Positions 48,852 through 60,540 of a stretch of DNA of 64,000 nt are shown here, in pieces. The translations under genes and the position numbers were made by a program. The stretch is from NCBI RefSeq assembly GCF_000699445.3, contig NC_067200.1:18465003-18529002 (forward strand), given 5' to 3'. The DNA comes from Schistosoma haematobium. Taxonomy: Eukaryota; Platyhelminthes; Trematoda; Strigeidida; Schistosomatidae. Numbering within the stretch: position 1 is the stretch's first letter; each line of letters opens with the position of its first letter. The notes beneath the pieces are model-generated. The model had not been told where the DNA came from. It did not search any database and worked only from the letters and a program-made list of their open reading frames with translations.

Positions 48852-49776
48852 CAAGGTATGCTACAAGATGGATTAGATGATAGCTTTGTTATTGAAATCG
48901 ATTAAAGAGGATGAAAACAAAAATCATTTTCAGGATTATGTAAACATTCCAAAAGGGGGTTGTGCCACTTACTCTTTTATTTTTACCGCTGAGAATTGGT
49001 CGTGAAGACGATTTTGAAGCACTTGCATCTGAAGCAATTTCAGGTTCTAACGTAAAGGTAGAACAGGAGTAAGGAAGACTCCGTTCACGACTATTCTTGG
49101 AGATGTCAACGAATGCCTGTGTTTTTAAGGAGCTGTTTGGTATGGTCACAACCAAACTAGTTTGACTTTTATCTAGTCCTTGCAATTTTGGCTGACTAGC
49201 AGGTTTTGAAATACATACTGGATGACTATGGTAATTGGTGACGTTTCGGTGGGAAATTGGGGATGAAACGCGTTGTATAGTAGGAGTGTGGGATGACAAA
49301 GGAGTTAAAGCAATGTCTGATCGACAATGATCAGGCTTGCAATTTGTACTCCGAATGGAACGCAGATCTAATGTACAATCAGAAGGATGACCAAAAGAGT
49401 TGTTGCCTGTCATGTTAATATTCGGTGGACGACTGGGACATTCTTTATGTGCACTGGAATATGACAGGATGGGTGAATCGGTGGTAACACTGTCAGTAGA
49501 GGAATGGGGTAAAAATGACTGAGATATATTTGCCTGCACTGCACCTGCACAGGCAGAGCTATCTGAATTTTCCGACAGGATTTTGTCAGGAGATTTAGTT
49601 ACTAATTCTTGCCCTTCACCAGTGGGTACAAAAGAAACGACGTTGACCCTTTTTCTAGAACTAACACTTGATTTAGAGAATGCTGTGGATGAAGAGCCAG
49701 ATAAGGGTTTTGTGTGCAGCAGCTGATCAAACCTGATATCACGGCTACTTCTGCCAGCATACGTCTTGTAATGTAC
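22284..49776 (-). CDS. WAPL: WAPL (wings apart-like) cohesin-release factor, 13 coding exons, N-terminus incomplete
   Basis: Thirteen minus-strand exons with GT/AG boundaries join without phase conflict to 3651 nt: 1216 residues plus stop. They are 49776-48973, 43869-43804, 41243-40866, 39976-39840, 37525-37414, 34824-34710, 33715-33414, 32951-32682, 30618-30324, 28901-28552, 26113-25882, 24489-24145 and 22528-22284. WAPL binds PDS5 and cohesin in the nucleus and opens the ring to release it from chromatin. Family hallmarks include KTYAGR near the start (compare the KTYSR motif of animal WAPL), [82 protein letters not shown] and the LLLGC...SPRYTD C-terminus. Helical WAPL repeats start at about residue 417. 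The first Met exon was not found; only a few residues should be missing. Introns hold most of the window's LINEs and SINEs. Confidence 0.92.
22655..23335 (+). mobile_element. LINE-A 3' end fragment (plus) in the last WAPL intron
   Basis: The plus strand encodes the C-terminal region of the LINE that is longest at 44462-47290 ([19 protein letters not shown] start, frameshifted later). It then has a 3' UTR with an ATA repeat and the terminal block GGTGCTTCCTTGTGCCAATA followed by AAATAAATAA. Confidence 0.8.
23635..24040 (-). mobile_element. LINE-A 3' end fragment (minus) in the last WAPL intron
   Basis: The minus strand encodes [20 protein letters not shown] and the 3' UTR ending TTTGGTGCCCTCTTGTACCA. 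With 22655-23335 it forms inverted copies about 300 bp apart in one intron. 23336-23634 is AT-rich. Confidence 0.8.
24145..24489 (-). CDS. WAPL: WAPL exon l (acidic tract and HMED motif)
   Basis: A basic start ([10 protein letters not shown]) is followed by about 60 residues dominated by Asp and Glu. It then ends [16 protein letters not shown], matching ALQHAGKHMEDCIVASY in vertebrates. The acidic tract is much longer than the short Glu-rich run in the same place in vertebrates. Confidence 0.9.
24775..25035 (+). mobile_element. RTE-like LINE 5' leader fragment
   Basis: Carries the same leader as about 12000-12200 and 8165-8285: CGGTCCCAAGCCCAG, AGGGTTGGACATGAGGTTAG and GATGAAAGCCGTGTTCCTTC. 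It lacks ORF sequence. 25036-25880 shows only AT-rich intron. Confidence 0.6.
25882..26113 (-). CDS. WAPL: WAPL exon k
   Basis: Continues [20 protein letters not shown] after DELIQ, matching the ALVQLFLERE segment, followed by a charged Ala/Lys/Glu-rich linker. Confidence 0.88.
26205..26577 (+). mobile_element. RTE-like LINE 3' fragment in a WAPL intron
   Basis: The plus strand encodes [20 protein letters not shown], then the terminal region with [20 protein letters not shown], ending at GTAACAGGCGTAAG. One frameshift and stops are visible. Confidence 0.8.
26955..27412 (+). repeat. Repeat B, plus copy
   Basis: Carries ACTATCAGGGAAGTCCTACT, AAACCCTCATTACAAACCAA and the terminal TTTGGTGCCTCCTTGTACCA plus AAATAAATAA tail. 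It lies in a WAPL intron. Confidence 0.75.
27625..27985 (+). mobile_element. Full-length Sm-alpha type SINE in a WAPL intron
   Basis: Leader, tRNA-like head with B-box (GGGTTCGAATCTC), hammerhead (27875-27930) and shared 3' end are all present. The core reads TTGAGGA instead of CTGAGGA, which breaks the essential C3-G8 pair, so cleavage is not expected. 27986-28551 is AT-rich. Confidence 0.75.
28552..28901 (-). CDS. WAPL: WAPL exon j
   Basis: Encodes the [20 protein letters not shown] and [15 protein letters not shown] block, matching [20 protein letters not shown] in the family. An acidic Asp/Glu run follows, then DELIQ at the donor. Confidence 0.9.
29125..31790. mobile_element. Cluster of LINE-C 3' fragments in the WAPL introns flanking exon i
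   Basis: Minus fragments lie at 29125-29545, 29740-30060, 30825-30935 and 31270-31790, and a plus fragment at 30120-30240. They share the 3' tip (TACGTACGTACG near GTTGTTGCTGACTGACTG) and decayed WGPRD...WLETL coding remnants. None encodes a usable protein. Exon i (30324-30618) sits among them intact. Confidence 0.6.
30324..30618 (-). CDS. WAPL: WAPL exon i
   Basis: Starts [18 protein letters not shown], matching the NPENQSYLIAYKD segment. A low-complexity Ser/Asn stretch follows, then [18 protein letters not shown]. It ends one base into a Glu codon. Confidence 0.9.
32018..32528 (+). repeat. Repeat B, plus copy
   Basis: Full-length; opens AAATGCCCTAGTATG and ends with the tail TTCAAATAAATAAG just before exon h. 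Confidence 0.7.
32682..32951 (-). CDS. WAPL: WAPL exon h
   Basis: Encodes [20 protein letters not shown] and [15 protein letters not shown], matching the LTSKRAGDWFKEELR / GGLDHIVD region, and ends HYTRLLEN in phase 0. Confidence 0.9.
33414..33715 (-). CDS. WAPL: WAPL exon g (variable insert, then helix)
   Basis: 302 nt. [20 protein letters not shown] matches the short charged helix of animal WAPL. It is followed by a Ser/Asn-rich insert of about 55 residues absent from vertebrate proteins as I know them, then [11 protein letters not shown]. Confidence 0.85.
34135..34565 (-). repeat. Repeat B, minus copy
   Basis: Starts with the reversed tail (ATTGGTACAAGGTGGCACCT) and ends in CCGTACCATGGCATTTGG. 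Part of the 3' half (about 34235-34255) is deleted. Confidence 0.7.
34710..34824 (-). CDS. WAPL: WAPL exon f
   Basis: Encodes [20 protein letters not shown] and [14 protein letters not shown], the family's LSRDR motif and following helix. It ends one base into a codon. Confidence 0.9.
34950..35475 (-). repeat. Repeat B, minus copy
   Basis: Well preserved from ATTGGTACAAGGAGGCATCA to CCGTACCAGGGCATTTGG. 35476-36439 is otherwise AT-rich intron with no gene. Confidence 0.75.
36440..36905 (+). repeat. Repeat B, plus copy
   Basis: Opens CGCCCTGGTACGGCCAAG and ends GTTCAAATAAATAAATAA. One block before ACGTTGCTCC is missing. Confidence 0.75.
37414..37525 (-). CDS. WAPL: WAPL exon e
   Basis: Encodes [16 protein letters not shown] and [16 protein letters not shown], matching the SVISLATKCAMPSFR / RAHG segment of the family. 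The acceptor is ATATAAG and the donor TATGTAAGT. Confidence 0.9.
37526..38639. other. WAPL intron, no gene
   Basis: AT-rich, with a (TA)n run at about 38078-38103 and a fragment of the second SINE leader at about 38405-38460. Short frames here lack any recognisable product. Confidence 0.4.
38640..39150 (+). repeat. Repeat B, plus copy
   Basis: Starts near GCCCTCAAATGCCCTAGTAC and ends GTTCAAATAAATAAATA; a short internal block near 38970 is deleted. Confidence 0.7.
39505..39790 (+). mobile_element. Third tRNA-derived SINE family with hammerhead
   Basis: A tRNA-like head has an A-box region near AGCCCAATGGTAACGT and a B-box GGATCGAGTCC at about 39560. A spacer and a hammerhead module follow. 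It differs in sequence from the two other families, yet is built the same way. It ends in AT-rich DNA just before WAPL exon d. Confidence 0.6.
39606..39655 (+). ncRNA. Hammerhead ribozyme of the third SINE family
   Basis: Core CTGACGA and GAAA are intact. Stem II is GTGC/GCAC (4 bp) and stem I ACCTTG/CAGGGT (6 bp with one G-U). Stem III is minimal, ACC/GAT with one mismatch, and C occupies the cleavage site. The weak stem III makes activity uncertain. Confidence 0.6.
39840..39976 (-). CDS. WAPL: WAPL exon d (start of the helical domain)
   Basis: Starts [16 protein letters not shown] and continues [21 protein letters not shown], matching the first helices of the WAPL domain. Donor CTTAGGTTAG leaves two bases, completed as Ser by exon e. 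Confidence 0.9.
40340..40450. repeat. Possible tRNA-like SINE remnant
   Basis: Resembles 26640-26725, sharing CCAAACCGAC(G/A)(C/T) and a GTGTGAGG-like block. Both look like decayed tRNA-derived heads on the minus strand. The evidence is weak. Confidence 0.3.
40866..41243 (-). CDS. WAPL: WAPL exon c (acidic linker)
   Basis: 378 nt, phase 0 at both ends, 126 residues. It is polar with an acidic run ([14 protein letters not shown]) and ends KVSRTDKP just before the folded domain. Linker sequence is poorly conserved in the family. Confidence 0.85.
41540..42012 (-). repeat. Repeat B, minus copy
   Basis: Well preserved from ATTGGTACAAGAAGGCATCA to CGTACCAGGGCATTTGGGG. It lies in a WAPL intron. 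Confidence 0.75.
42370..43600 (+). mobile_element. CR1-like LINE relic (ORF1 zinc finger plus reverse transcriptase tail)
   Basis: Around 42430-42480 the plus strand reads [11 protein letters not shown], a PHD-type zinc-finger motif typical of CR1/L2 ORF1. A 147-residue frame (42451-42894) continues with Lys-rich sequence. The middle of the element is missing; 43360-43560 resembles the reverse transcriptase C-terminus ([19 protein letters not shown]), like the element at 51405-54260. It is inactive. Confidence 0.6.
43804..43869 (-). CDS. WAPL: WAPL exon b (22-residue microexon)
   Basis: 66 nt with both ends in phase 0: acceptor TTTTATCAG, donor CTGGTAGGT. It encodes [16 protein letters not shown], which aligns with the AVYNARHW block of vertebrate WAPL. 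It lies alone between two large TE-filled introns. Confidence 0.85.
43920..44458 (+). mobile_element. LINE-C fragment with a 202-residue open frame, truncated by LINE-A
   Basis: The frame at 43931-44539 encodes the C-terminal region of a non-LTR reverse transcriptase [23 protein letters not shown] and [20 protein letters not shown]. It stops matching at about 44458, where LINE-A begins in the opposite orientation. The same family ends at 47930-48325. Confidence 0.7.
44462..47290 (-). mobile_element. LINE-A: longest non-LTR retrotransposon in the window, frameshifted
   Basis: The minus strand carries endonuclease remnants (about 46922-47290), a linker ORF (46386-46760) and a 365-residue reverse transcriptase frame (45183-46280). 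Motifs include [65 protein letters not shown] and catalytic YADD in [10 protein letters not shown]. After a frameshift at about 45170 the C-terminal [15 protein letters not shown] region follows, then a 3' UTR with (TAA)n at 44610-44680 and the AAATAAATA tail. I place it as RTE/SR2-like with moderate certainty. The palm is intact, but the whole is not translatable. Confidence 0.85.
47930..48325 (+). mobile_element. LINE-C 3' end
   Basis: Coding remnant [10 protein letters not shown] / PRD / [12 protein letters not shown], then a 3' UTR ending TACGTACGTACGAAGTTCTA and GACTGACTG. It matches in reverse the WAPL intron fragments at 29125 and 31270. Confidence 0.7.
48350..48480 (+). mobile_element. 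tRNA-like SINE head (fourth type)
   Basis: AGGCAGAGGTTCAGTAGTTA resembles a pol III A-box region, and CCCGAGTTTGAACCCC a B-box. The spacing suits a tRNA-derived head. It does not fold as a proper tRNA by eye, and no hammerhead follows. Confidence 0.45.
48814..48850. repeat. (TA)n microsatellite
   Basis: An uninterrupted TA dinucleotide run in the WAPL intron just downstream of exon a. Confidence 0.9.
48973..49776 (-). CDS. WAPL: WAPL exon a (residues 1-268 of the visible protein)
   Basis: Acceptor CACACACAG, donor AGAGTAAGT. It begins [13 protein letters not shown]...FDQLL, like the N-terminal PDS5-binding end of animal WAPL. The rest is Ser/Pro-rich, polar, probably disordered and poorly conserved. 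Confidence 0.85.
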
Positions 49777-51404
49777 CTGTGTGTGGAACAAAAGTGGACT
49801 ATCAGAATGGAATGAACAGAAAAGCAATTTAACGCAAAAATTCGTGGCTATATTTAGATGGATAAACAAACCAAACTATATTGGAACTAAAAACCTGAGG
49901 GCAAATTTGGTGCATGAGGATAACTACTCTATTATTCAGAGAACGATTAATTAAGTCTTATGTAACTAGACACACAGAAAGACCACTATATTTTTCGATC
50001 ACAGAATGCGAATGCCGTAACAATAGTAATGGTCCTTGAGGGATTTTATGACGAAACGTATCAACCTTCATCCACATCAGACCTCCCAATGACATACGGT
50101 GAGACAATAATATAACACTTCATCAGATGTAAATTTTCGATGTGACTGGAGAGTTGACATAAGAGAGCAAGATAATGTAACCAAGCTGACTCGTTCAGAT
50201 TACTCAAACTAAAGTGCTAGACGAAGACTATCAAGACCGAACGACAAAATGAATCCGATTTACAGTACCGTAATTACCGTTGTCTAGAATAAGCATCACT
50301 AAAACATGGAGAAACGTGTTGCTCTGGTTAGAAAGGAATCAGGCAGCAATCACTGATTTTGGATCTACGAGGTAGTTGATAACGATCAATAAAACTATGT
50401 TGGTGGTGCACGAAGTGCAATTTGAGATTTGAATCCTTATCATGAATCAACTTTGAGGATTGGGGTTATCAACTTATAGTGATAAAAACAGACTTTGAAT
50501 GAGTGGGACACCGTAAGTTTGATGATGATGTTATTTCCGAAGATGGGGCAGAATCTTAATACGATAATTTAATCATGTACACAAAAGACAAATACAACGA
50601 AACCACCTACATCCATCCCGCCGTCATATAAAATATTTGTAGTGAGTGCCCCAAAACCTAGTGAAGCAAACAAACAACAAAGCGGTGTTACTGTTAAGAT
50701 TGAAAACACTCGTAACAGTTTGACTCCTATATCTTATCTTAGTTTTTAAAATTTATTTTTCTCGCTGTTCTGCTTCATGCTATTGTTGTTAGCACGTTTA
50801 TTGTTTCCTATTTTCGTAGTAAGTTACCAAACTCTGGAGCTCCTTACCAGGGATGAAAGTGACACTATCTTACGCAGGGCCTCTCAGGAAAAGGCTCGGT
50901 ATTTTTTTTACTTTTGTGGGTAGTGAGTGTGATTGCCTTAGCCATTACTCCATGATCACTGCTTTACCCATAAGTTACAGAATAAACATAAGAAGAATTA
51001 TGACTTTCCATTTGTTGAGTGGTTCTCCCGCCATCCATACTCAGGTTTCAGGGAAAAAGTGATCCACTTATTATGCCATCAAAAGGCCAGAGTACCTAAT
51101 GTTACAAAGTGTTTTGAAAATTCTCCCGTGTTTTATGTAGTCTTAATATTTTCCCTCGAATATTACTCCTCTTTTCCGTCCATGTCAACTCCGTCCAGGG
51201 CTCACGTAACCGAACTTCGATAATTATCTGTCTTTGATTAAACCTTTGTTTACTGAATTTGGCTATGATTTGCCTGTACTATCTTTGTTACCGCGCTCGT
51301 TTCAAAAAGGGCAGTGATTTTGTTGTGATTATACTTGCTTTGGGTACTTATTGCACCAAAAAGCATTCTTGGTCTACTTTAACTTAAAGTACTTTGATTA
51401 AAGT
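49777..51404. other. Region upstream of the first visible WAPL exon
   Basis: The WAPL start codon exon and promoter should lie here or further right, but I cannot identify them. The right part (about 50640-51404) may be 5' sequence of the CR1-like LINE. No other gene is supported. Confidence 0.35.
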
Positions 51405-54260
<2,856 letters not shown>

Positions 54261-54889
54261 TCTGAATCTGAATCTAATGTGTACTGCAAGGCAGTTGACA
54301 ATATGATCTGGTTTGACTGGGCACAGAGTCGCGGCATAGAATTTGCTTGTTGATGCTCATCGGCCATCGGGAGATTCCATAAGTACAAATCGCTTTCTGA
54401 TAGTCCGCTTACATACTTGTTAGCTCAAGTCATTCAGCTTATTCCCCTTTGAATCGCACACAAGAAAATCTTGATCTATATCCGATATTGCTTGGAATTA
54501 TTTTTTCCACATTATCACAATCATGGATACATATTTGGACCTATAACACCCACCCATTCGACAATAACAAGTAACTCATATTTCGCATACATTTATTTTT
54601 GTGTTTAATAAGCCGATTCCCTTTATAAGTCTTAAAAATCGACTGATTTATGATATTCTCATATTTTCATTGGTTCTCCACATTTTTTTAAACAAAGTAC
54701 AGAGTAATTTATGCATAAAAAGCCTCTTGCCCAATACAAAAGAACCCTAGTCAGGTATAACTGGATAAATCTTGGTTTGGTATGATCATTTATTGAGTTC
54801 ATACAAAATATTCCAAGTCAATAATCTCCATCGACACCATAAAATACGAGTGGTGATTCTAACTCCTTACACAGCAACAAACCTGGACA
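54261..54889. other. Intergenic, no gene seen
   Basis: AT-rich with no repeat I can place. Confidence 0.4.
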
Positions 54890-55070
54890 AAGATAAAATA
54901 GTGTAAAAATGTCTTCCACAGCAGAAAGCCTCAACATCTATACAATAAACAGCAAGTCCCATGAATAAGAAACAATAAACGGCGAACAAATCACACTTGG
55001 TGGAGAAGCTCTGGAAGAGGTGTAAGACATTGTAGTTGTGTGACAACTGGAGTTGATTGGTGCAGAGTTG
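54890..55070 (+). mobile_element. Small RTE-like LINE fragment
   Basis: Encodes LNIYTINSKSHE and ITLGGEALEEV, matching the stretch just after the FADD motif of the RTE-like elements at 1465 and 14030. 55071-55790 shows only short frames without recognisable products. Confidence 0.55.
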
Positions 55071-55789
55071 GCCGCGAACACCTTAGTAGCACCAAAACAT
55101 TATGACGCAAGTATTTATTAACTTTCATATTTTATACAGGCATCATATTTCCTATTATTTTGTGTTGAATGTTGAAAACTTGGTTCTTTTAAAAAGACAA
55201 CCTCACGCTTCAAAAGCTCTGTTCCACGATCTGAATAAAGGCCTAATCACTACTAAGATGGTTTCTTCTGCCCCTAAAACGGGAGGTATCAAACAGCACG
55301 AACATGTTGAACCCTATTTTAAAAACAAAAACTGACTTATGCATCGCTTATTATCTTTTTCGCTTAATCATCAAAATAAACCTGTTTATCTTTATCATAA
55401 AGTTTGTACACATATATTTATGTACATTGCTTTTTGTCACAAAGTATTCATGCTGTAATCTTCATTTTGTCCCGTTCGTATTATTTGACTATACTGGTCA
55501 CATACCACATGTTATAACATGTGGATTAAGTCTATAGACTTAATCCAAACCAAAAGTCAGAAGCCTAAATGTAACTTGTCACCGGTTGAGAAAGATACTG
55601 TTATGACTACGAAAGTCTGACTCTCGGGATTCGCTCGCAGTGACCCTAAGTTTAGTTCTGCTCAATTACAGTATTATATCCTGCGGCGCGGTATTGGACC
55701 TGATGAAATTGAATACCGAGATTAATACCCTATACGCTCTCCTTCAGTCGCCAAATAAGTTCGCAACTTGATTTTGATTATCTCAGCAT

Positions 55790-56840
55790 TATAACCATAC
55801 ACCATTTTAAAGCGAGTGATAATGGACCGTCTATCTTTATCAAACTGCCAACGAATCCTTAGGCTTTTCCAAGGAGAAACATTAGGTGATAGACCCCCAT
55901 CACAGTTATCATGTCACCTCTAATCTTAGTAGGTGACAAAACAGTGGGTGAAGCAGTCCTAAAGTAAGGATGGATACAGGCTCACTCAAGCCACGTTCAA
56001 CACTGTTTGGATGCTCAAGACTCAGACACATATTTATCTCACTTGGCGCGTATTGCAGACAGATTAATTTGAAGCGGTCCCCCAACCGTGTCACGTGTAA
56101 CATATCATACACAAAAAGAACCACCAAAAGACCCAGTCAAAGCAGAACTGATTACGACTGTTAAAAGTCTCACAGGAGCTGTCGCCAAAGAGGAACAGGT
56201 CACCACAACGACCAAGATCCAAGTCACAGGATAGGTCGCAAACATACGGACTATCTGGACAGTTTTGTTGGTATCACCGGAGGCTTGGTGTCAAATCAAC
56301 GAGGTGCTGTTAACCATGTGAATGGCCTAAAGAGGCATCTAAGAAGATGGCAGATGAATAACCCTTCAGCGGGTCGCAATGACCAAGGAGGTGTGCCTAA
56401 GCAGCCACATGTTTCATGCTGGAGACAGAAATTCAGACTTCACCATTTTGGTGGCGTTCTACTTAGTATGATTCTCAGAAAAAAACTGGGCTGGATCGAA
56501 AAAATTCCCAGTGATACGTAAAGCTGACAAAAATGCTAAAATTGCGACGTTTGTGCAGAAAAATTTGACGCTCGACGTATGGTTTGAGAGGCACTTCCCC
56601 TCAGTGTTTATCGTAGCCGAGTTAGATCTGGCAATGATGGGAATGGACGTTTTAGTGAGAAATGAATTTATAGTCGATACTGAAAGGAATTTCTAGTTAC
56701 ACAAAAGACAAATATAGTTACACTACTTTTCTAAATTTGGTACGAACTTTGCCGCTAACAATTCCAGAACTCCAGGATATAGTCTAAGCATTTCCAAACT
56801 TTACCAAACCCAGCCGCCAATCTTCCAGAAGTAAGCTAAA
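55790..56840 (+). mobile_element. Gypsy-type LTR retrotransposon relic (gag to protease)
   Basis: Frameshifted plus-strand pieces resemble schistosome Gypsy gag: LVGDKTVGEAVLK near 55930, and LSHLARIADRL near 56035-56070. A Cys/His-containing stretch follows (SCWRQKFRLHHFG, about 56420-56455). A protease C-terminal block (VFIVAELDLAMMGMDVLVRN, about 56605-56665) resembles the xIxGMDFL motif. There is no reverse transcriptase, integrase or clear LTR. Many stops make it a fossil. Confidence 0.6.
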
Positions 56841-57054
56841 CGTTAGTTATACTGTGGTGGTATTGACTTCTAACTACACAACTTTTGAAGCTGTGCGTAT
56901 ACATACTGACGAAATTTATATTCAGCATGTACCATCAGAGGATCAACAATGGTGATCGTGGAAACAATTGATCGAAGTGTCATGGCTCGATCATGCAGGC
57001 GTGGTCATTCTGTTTGACCTCTCACCCCTTGTGTTGGATATATTACTCTCTTTC

Positions 57055-57245
57055 TAGATCAAATGTGTTAATCGAAGGTGCTATACGTCATGTTGCTGAC
57101 TGTCACGTAGGACGAGTCAGTGTAGAGACTGATGTGACTTTTGAGTAAAATCTTATAGATTAGGTAGTCACGTTATGACGAATCTACAATTTTAGGATTA
57201 GGTCTATTATTGTAGTATTGGCGACATCGAATAAAGAAATGATGA
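57055..57245 (+). repeat. Dispersed repeat, first copy
   Basis: Shares with 59845-60015 blocks such as AAATGTGTT, GAATCTACAATTT and GGATTAG(G/A)TCTATTAT, in direct orientation about 2.8 kb apart. It may be a decayed LTR fragment, as a Gypsy relic lies just upstream. Confidence 0.5.
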
Positions 57246-59844
57246 CTGTTATTGATTCTCATGCTCAATTTAACTTTGTCGATTGATTTTTACTGATGTT
57301 AACCCATGTTTCTATTAATCCATTGTCTAATGCACACGTTTATTATCGTATTGCAATAGTGATAAGTACTCATAGCTTACCAGCTCGACCGATACTAATA
57401 ACTGATTTTTTCTGTTTGCGATTAGCCATGATGGGTCATCAAAAAGCTTTAGCAGTACTGATGATTTCCGAATAGCCTAATTTATAAGGCATCTACCGTA
57501 GGATCCAGGACGTTTAGCATCGATAAAGATTATGTAAAGATGATAAAATACTCAGCTACGTACTCATTTTTTAATACATCAGGACGCAATGGTTCATTGA
57601 TAATGATAGAAATATAAATCCACGAGTGTAAAATAAGCGAAATATACAGAATATCTGATTCGCATGTCTTTTGACTCATATGATTAACAATTTGTACAAA
57701 ATTCTTGTACGACCGAACCATAAGACGTCAAGTAACTAAAGCGCTAAGAAATACAAAAAAACATATACTCGTTAAAAAAGGGGGTGTTCCATCGACTGAG
57801 AAAATATTTCACTTTATGAGCGATATTTCAACCTACTAAATGTGAGCAGTTAAACTGGGGTATAAATATGACAGGTTGTAAAATAAAAGGCTAGTTGAAG
57901 CAGGAATTTATGAAGTCAAAAAAATACCATAGAATAAAACCGATGAAATCAGAAAGCATATTTGAGGGAAGGTACGGGTAACAATCTTATCTTAAATTAA
58001 AACAATCAGTATCATGCACAAAAGGGTACTGATTGAAAGGAACATTATTATTTAAAAATGAAGTAATGAGCTACCAAAATACAGAATACACAAGGGGGAG
58101 TTTTGTCACTCACTCTCAAACACATCCGAACGTAAAAGGTCCGGTATCCAAAAATAAGTAGACTGTAACGTTATTGTTCGGTGACGAGATACTTATCTCA
58201 TTGAAATTCTTCTGTTATCTTGGTGGTTGAACTGGAAATGATAGTGGAATGACTTTGAGCTGGGCATGCTATATTTTTATGTTTCAACACTAGGTTTTGA
58301 ATGGTTGATACAAAAGGTGAGAAATAATGAAGGAGGATTTTGGAAATTTATTGAGGCTGAATGGTCCAACCAAGCAGAGGTGGTATTTTTTATGTATTTC
58401 TTTCGTAGTTTTATGAAATTTACAATTCCATTGGTAATATTGTACCCATTCTTGAGTAGTTTTCAAGAAACAGTTAAACCTTACTATCATATAGGGCAGG
58501 TAGTGGCAGGTAATGATGTGAGTTTGAAGTGAGATCATATAAACTGGACAGTCATTGTTGTCAGTCAACCTTGTTACATTGGGACTTTCAGTCTAGGAAT
58601 ATGAATAAGCTTATCAGTACCTGCTGCTGAACTTTCGTAAACGTTACTAATTAGTGAGTATATCTGCATAAGCACTCACATACTACGAAAACCTGTTCCA
58701 AAAATCACACCAAGAAATTTTTATGATACCAGTGTTATGGCTATAGAGCTGGAATATCTCGCCCAGTACAACTGTCGATTTTCCTTTTATCATCGGAGCA
58801 TAGAGAACTCGTGACGGGCAACAAGTAAAATTCCTTTAATAGGCCTGAATGTATCAGTCTTTTGCGATGTTTCTAGTCATTGTGAATCTTACGTTATTGT
58901 TGCCAGCCTATCGCATGACCGGCTCTATATCAAATCTTTTTTTCTTGGTATGGAAAGATAGCATCTTATCCTTTACCGTTGGTTATATAAATAGGTCAAT
59001 CCTTTTACTCAAAAAATTCTGATTGTTTTTGGATTCAAACACCGTGCGTGGATAATATCCGTTACATATTGTAATGCGTCACGTGGACTGTATGTAGATG
59101 AATCACGGGTTGAAAAAGGTCATAGAGTGGTTTGTAAGCAATTTGGGGTATTTCAGATAGTTTAAGAAGCTTTCATGCCAAATTTATCCAATATAAAATT
59201 TAAGCAACGCTTATGTGAGACGAATTGATCTATAGAGTCTATGTTTTAGCCACATGGCGTTGATTATTTATAAATATGCATGTAAGTTTATACGCTTCCG
59301 TTTTGATCAGAAATTCACAAAGTTCTACGAATCTGTTTCAAAATGTGCGCTTGTCTGGTGATCTGTTGCAAATTTTGTACAAATGTTTCACCAGCAAAAA
59401 GTTGTAATTATATAAAAGTTTATATCAGTAGGCAGTAGTTATAAATGTGCCGGTCGTAGATAGTAAGGTGTGTTAATTATTCGATTCAGCAATCTAAACG
59501 ACAGTGTCTACCATGATTTCACATTCACCAAGTGAAACTTCAATTTTTTTACGAAGACTAGGTTGTTTAACATTGTAATGTGATTTTGTTTTAATGTTTT
59601 GCAACGTATTCCATTATCTCATTTAGTGGTGATCTTTTGGTGATATTGATTATTAAGCATACGATTCTCAAAGCTGAACATATAATTACTTAGAAGATTT
59701 GCATTCAACATGTGACACTTGGAGGAAGTTAGCGATGCTGAATGCGAGAACGGTTGGTCGGTTTGGTATCGCTCAGTCTTGCAGGAATGGTCATCTATGT
59801 AACAAATCCCTACTTATATTAAAATGTATTGTTCTATTCTCCGC
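57246..59844. other. AT-rich stretch between two direct repeats, no supported gene
   Basis: The longest frame is 88 residues (58266-58532, plus), with aromatic and hydrophobic character and no recognised family. An opposing frame overlaps it. I do not call either a gene. Confidence 0.4.
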
Positions 59845-60015
59845 CTAAATGTGTTCTTCAGAAGTGCTAAACATCGTTTTACCGAACAATACGATGGAAC
59901 GGGTCAGAATAGATAACGATTTGACTTCCACGTGAGATCTTATGGGTCACGTAGTCACGTTTTAATGAATCTACAATTTCGGGATTAGATCTATTATAAT
60001 AGTGACAAAGATGGA
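59845..60015 (+). repeat. Dispersed repeat, second copy
   Basis: Direct-repeat partner of 57055-57245, with more substitutions and one longer insert. 60016-60540 is AT-rich without a gene. Confidence 0.5.
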
Positions 60016-60540
60016 TGTACTAATACCGTACTAATCCATAATTCTACAACCTAACTGCAATCACTGGTTTAGCAACTTATAACTACTTTTCGCTGAGTTG
60101 TCGGAGGATGCATTGCTCGTCATAAATGGTTTGTTGCATGAATAATTATGATCTGAGTTACATTTTCCAATTATGAGTTTACTCTGTTGTACCCGATTTT
60201 AATAATATATGCATGATCTGTACCTTCCATTGCACAAGGTTTCCATATTGATAACGGAAATTAACCCATAATGTTAGTGACTATTACCTATAGGTTTATT
60301 CTCGTATTCGAATAAGCATACATAAACTGAGGGCTTGCAAAGTAACTGGTATTTGCCTCTGCCCACCTTACAGTTTCTTAACATACAAAATCTTTGTAAG
60401 GCAGCACCAGGGAACCAAATTGTTGTAAATGACGCTGATTCTTAACCTTTATTAAACGTTATTGTGTTCCTGCGATCAAAGATATCCTCCACAGCTAGTC
60501 TTAAGCTAAGTAACATGTCTGTTAATAAACTATTTAAAAA

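Noticed and set aside
58266..58532. 88-residue frame with aromatic and hydrophobic stretches
   Set aside because: No recognised family, no clear splice or promoter context, and an opposing frame of similar length in AT-rich DNA.
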